A stretch of DNA of 64,000 nucleotides from Takakia lepidozioides. Lineage: Eukaryota > Streptophyta > Takakiopsida > Takakiales > Takakiaceae. This document shows positions 62,018 through 64,000 of the stretch, piece after piece (the first letter of the stretch is position 1; every line of letters begins with the position of its first letter). Made by a program: the position numbers and the translations under genes. The DNA is taken from assembly GCA_030704615.1 (NCBI GenBank), contig CM060733.1:3038001-3102000 (forward strand). The letters are read 5' to 3'. The notes under the pieces were generated by a model. The model ran no database searches. It saw only the letters and a program-made list of their open reading frames with translations, and was not told the origin of the DNA.

Positions 62018-62168
62018 AAGGGGGCAACAAAGAAAAACAGAGAATGTGGGGGAGGGAGTGACTGAGCAACAGCAACTCCTCAGTCACCCCCCCCCCCCCC
62101 CCCCACCTTTTTTTTTTTTTCTTTGTTGCCCCCTGATGTCTCCCTCTCTCTCCCTTTCTCTCCCTCTG
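62018..62168. repeat. Foldback hairpin, copy 3
   Basis: Same arms as at 61244 (GGGGGCAACAAAG ... CTTTGTTGCCCCC), with the inner AGTGACTGAGCAA / CTCAGTCAC pair and a C run. R2 starts immediately after it. Confidence 0.75.
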
Positions 62169-64000
62169 GACACTGGGCTTATGGAATTGTTGTCCCGACT
62201 TCCATTTTTGAGGAAATTGAAAAACAAACTGCAAAATTGGGTTGCAGGGAATTTTAGATGTTTTTTTTATCCAAAATGATTTTTTTAAATAAAAATCCTA
62301 GTGAAATATTTTCACTAAAAACTTGTGAGTTGCAAAACTCCCGTCAGTTTCTACTTCTTCAATCCAACCTGGATGAAAAAGGACTTCATCTGACAGGACC
62401 TAAATACAGGGCAAGACAGGTTTAAAAAAAAACCCCCCATGTTTTTCATCTAACCTAGATGAAATACGGACTACATCCGTTGAGTGCAAGACAGGATGAA
62501 AGCACGATGTCTTTCATCTTCCACGAATGAGAAACGGACAACGTCCGTCGGGCGGATAGACTGGCGGATGTTTTTCATCCTGAGAAGGATGAATGACGGG
62601 CCAGACAGGGGAAAACCCTGCTCAACCCTAATGTCTTTCTTTTTGCGCTGCGAGAGCGCGCGCGATGGCGGCTTGTGAGGAGCGATGGTGCTCGTGCTGC
62701 AGATACCTTGAGCTGCCAATCCTTGAGTGTTTATGGCTCCTGTGAGCGACGCCTGGGCGGGCTCTTTAAGGCGATGGAGGTGGCTTAGAGATGAGGGAAG
62801 ATTCCCTGTCTCAGTTGTCTGTTTTTTTGCTGCACAAGGGAACCGCGGCAGCGATGGCGGAAGCACCACCTGCATGCCTATGACGTTTCCCTAAGAGCCC
62901 TCCTCTGGATCTTTGATGAATGGCGGCACAAGGAAGTCTCTCTCCCTCCCTTTATAAACCCTACCTTTTGAGACCAAGCTTTTTTCTTGTGCTTGGCAAG
63001 ACCTTGCTTTGGTTAAGGTAGCAGTGTTGTGGTGCTGGCGGAGTCCTCCCTGCACGGTTAGGCTTGTGGAGAGATGACGACTCTCCCCCAAACAGTAAAA
63101 AAGGTTTTTTTTCTGTTGGTTTTGCTTCCTTGCTTGCTTTGGCATTCTCTGCGCTTAGATTGAAGTGTATTTGACCTCGATAGCAAGTGTGGAAGCGTGC
63201 TACTTACCTCGTGCATCCTCACTAACTCACAATGCGTTGTGGTTGTTTTTGGGACGGGCACAGGTGAGGGCTTCCACTTAATATTCTGATGTCTAGGTGT
63301 TGCTAGATGCCAAGTGGGATTGCAGAGGAAGGAATCGTTTGCCAGGGATTCATCCTAAAATGTTGAAAAAACTAAACTACTCTATGGTTTTTCTTCATCC
63401 TGCCTCTTTCTTTCCTTGATTTTTGAAGAACAAGTGTAATACTTTCTACGATGGGCTAGTTCGGCCCAGCCAGTGCAAAACCTCTGTTATGATGTGACAA
63501 CCGGGTTTATGATGGCTTGTGTGAGAGACACACATCTGTTTTCCAGGCCCTAGATTGCTTTGCTTACCTTATGGTAGTTGGAAACAAATTGAGAGGCTGC
63601 AAGGAACTGTTTGCTGCAGCTACTCGGGTACCTATGTTGGTAAAAGACCCCTGTTATGTTCCAACCCATATGGCTTTGCTAGCTAGATGCTTAGGCCAGG
63701 GTATGGTGAAGTTTCTGCCTGTGGCTATTCGACTGACACTGAAATATGGCAGTAATATAAATGGTAACTGGGTTTTGAGGCAGCCAGGGTGGTCAAGTTG
63801 AAATACCCCCTGGACATGGTGTAATGACATGGTCAAATGTGGAATGATGTGAAGGGTGTACTGACAGTACCATATACTGTCACAGGATGTGTATGCAGTC
63901 CTTTATATTTACCTTGCTTTGTCATAAGCTTTTGATTTTCAGCTGTAGCAAGAAATAAAGGTATAGGGGTGTTCTGGAAAACTTACCAGACATATCCACA
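62169..64000 (+). repeat. Dispersed repeat R2 (runs off the window)
   Basis: Almost identical to 19050-20893 of R1, including the TTTCATCC/GGATGAAA-rich part (62365-62600) and the ACAGGTGAGGGCTTCCAC donor-like block near 63260. A 94-codon plus frame at 63517-63801 is open here but has a stop in R1 (TTAGCTAG near 20570), and no motif was recognised. A 134-codon minus frame at 62471-62875 is shared with R1. Confidence 0.7.

Overview
The window looks like nuclear DNA of a green plant or charophyte alga. It is dominated by retroelements, intron-bearing genes and one assembly gap (Ns at 47717-48216). The reverse-transcriptase and transposase sequences resemble proteins I associate with the charophyte Chara braunii, but that assignment is from pattern familiarity only and was not tested. 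No tRNA, rRNA, bacterial operon or CRISPR-Cas locus is visible.

Layout. (1) 1-5048: the end of a dispersed repeat, then a broken reverse-transcriptase gene of the Penelope/telomerase-like type. (2) 5049-18739: LTR retrotransposon E1 (13.7 kb, TSD TACGC), inserted in the last part of that gene. (3) 18740-22528: the rest of the RT gene, a 2.3-kb repeat (R1), a hairpin-bearing block (Q) and an inverted LINE-like fragment. (4) 22529-35520: a second copy of the same LTR family, E2 (13.0 kb, TSD ACCAC). (5) 35526-37988: a diverged inverted R copy, a long G/C-tract foldback, and the start of another R copy (R5). (6) 37989-46851: E3, a rearranged copy lacking pol, with a third LTR in inverted orientation and one TSD (ACAAT) around the whole structure. 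(7) 46857-47654: the rest of R5. (8) about 47655-59912: a candidate 12-kb DNA transposon. It holds a minus-strand multi-exon gene with a ParB/sulfiredoxin-like motif and a DNA-methyltransferase-like region, a plus-strand MULE-like transposase gene, and between their 5' ends an array of about 31 palindromes at a period near 53 bp. (9) 59913-64000: Q, two tandem LINE fragments each followed by a foldback, and R2, which runs off the window.

The LTR family has an unusual plan: LTR, an ORF that begins inside the LTR and reads through the primer-binding site, gag, protease, RT, RNase H, integrase, an in-frame CACAG minisatellite, a roughly 1,400-residue coiled-coil ORF3, and LTR. Every frame break in E1 and E2 is explained by short indels when copies are compared, so the ancestor probably had gag to ORF3 in one frame of about 3,560 codons.

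The most unusual region is 47.6-59.9 kb. The same palindrome, GGAAATGCGG-NN-CCGCATTTCC, forms the regular array between the two divergent genes and also sits singly in three introns of the methyltransferase-like gene and downstream of the transposase. I saw no full copy outside this segment. A mobile element carrying its own DNA methylase, with palindromes as substrate or regulator, is the hypothesis best worth testing; the function is inference.
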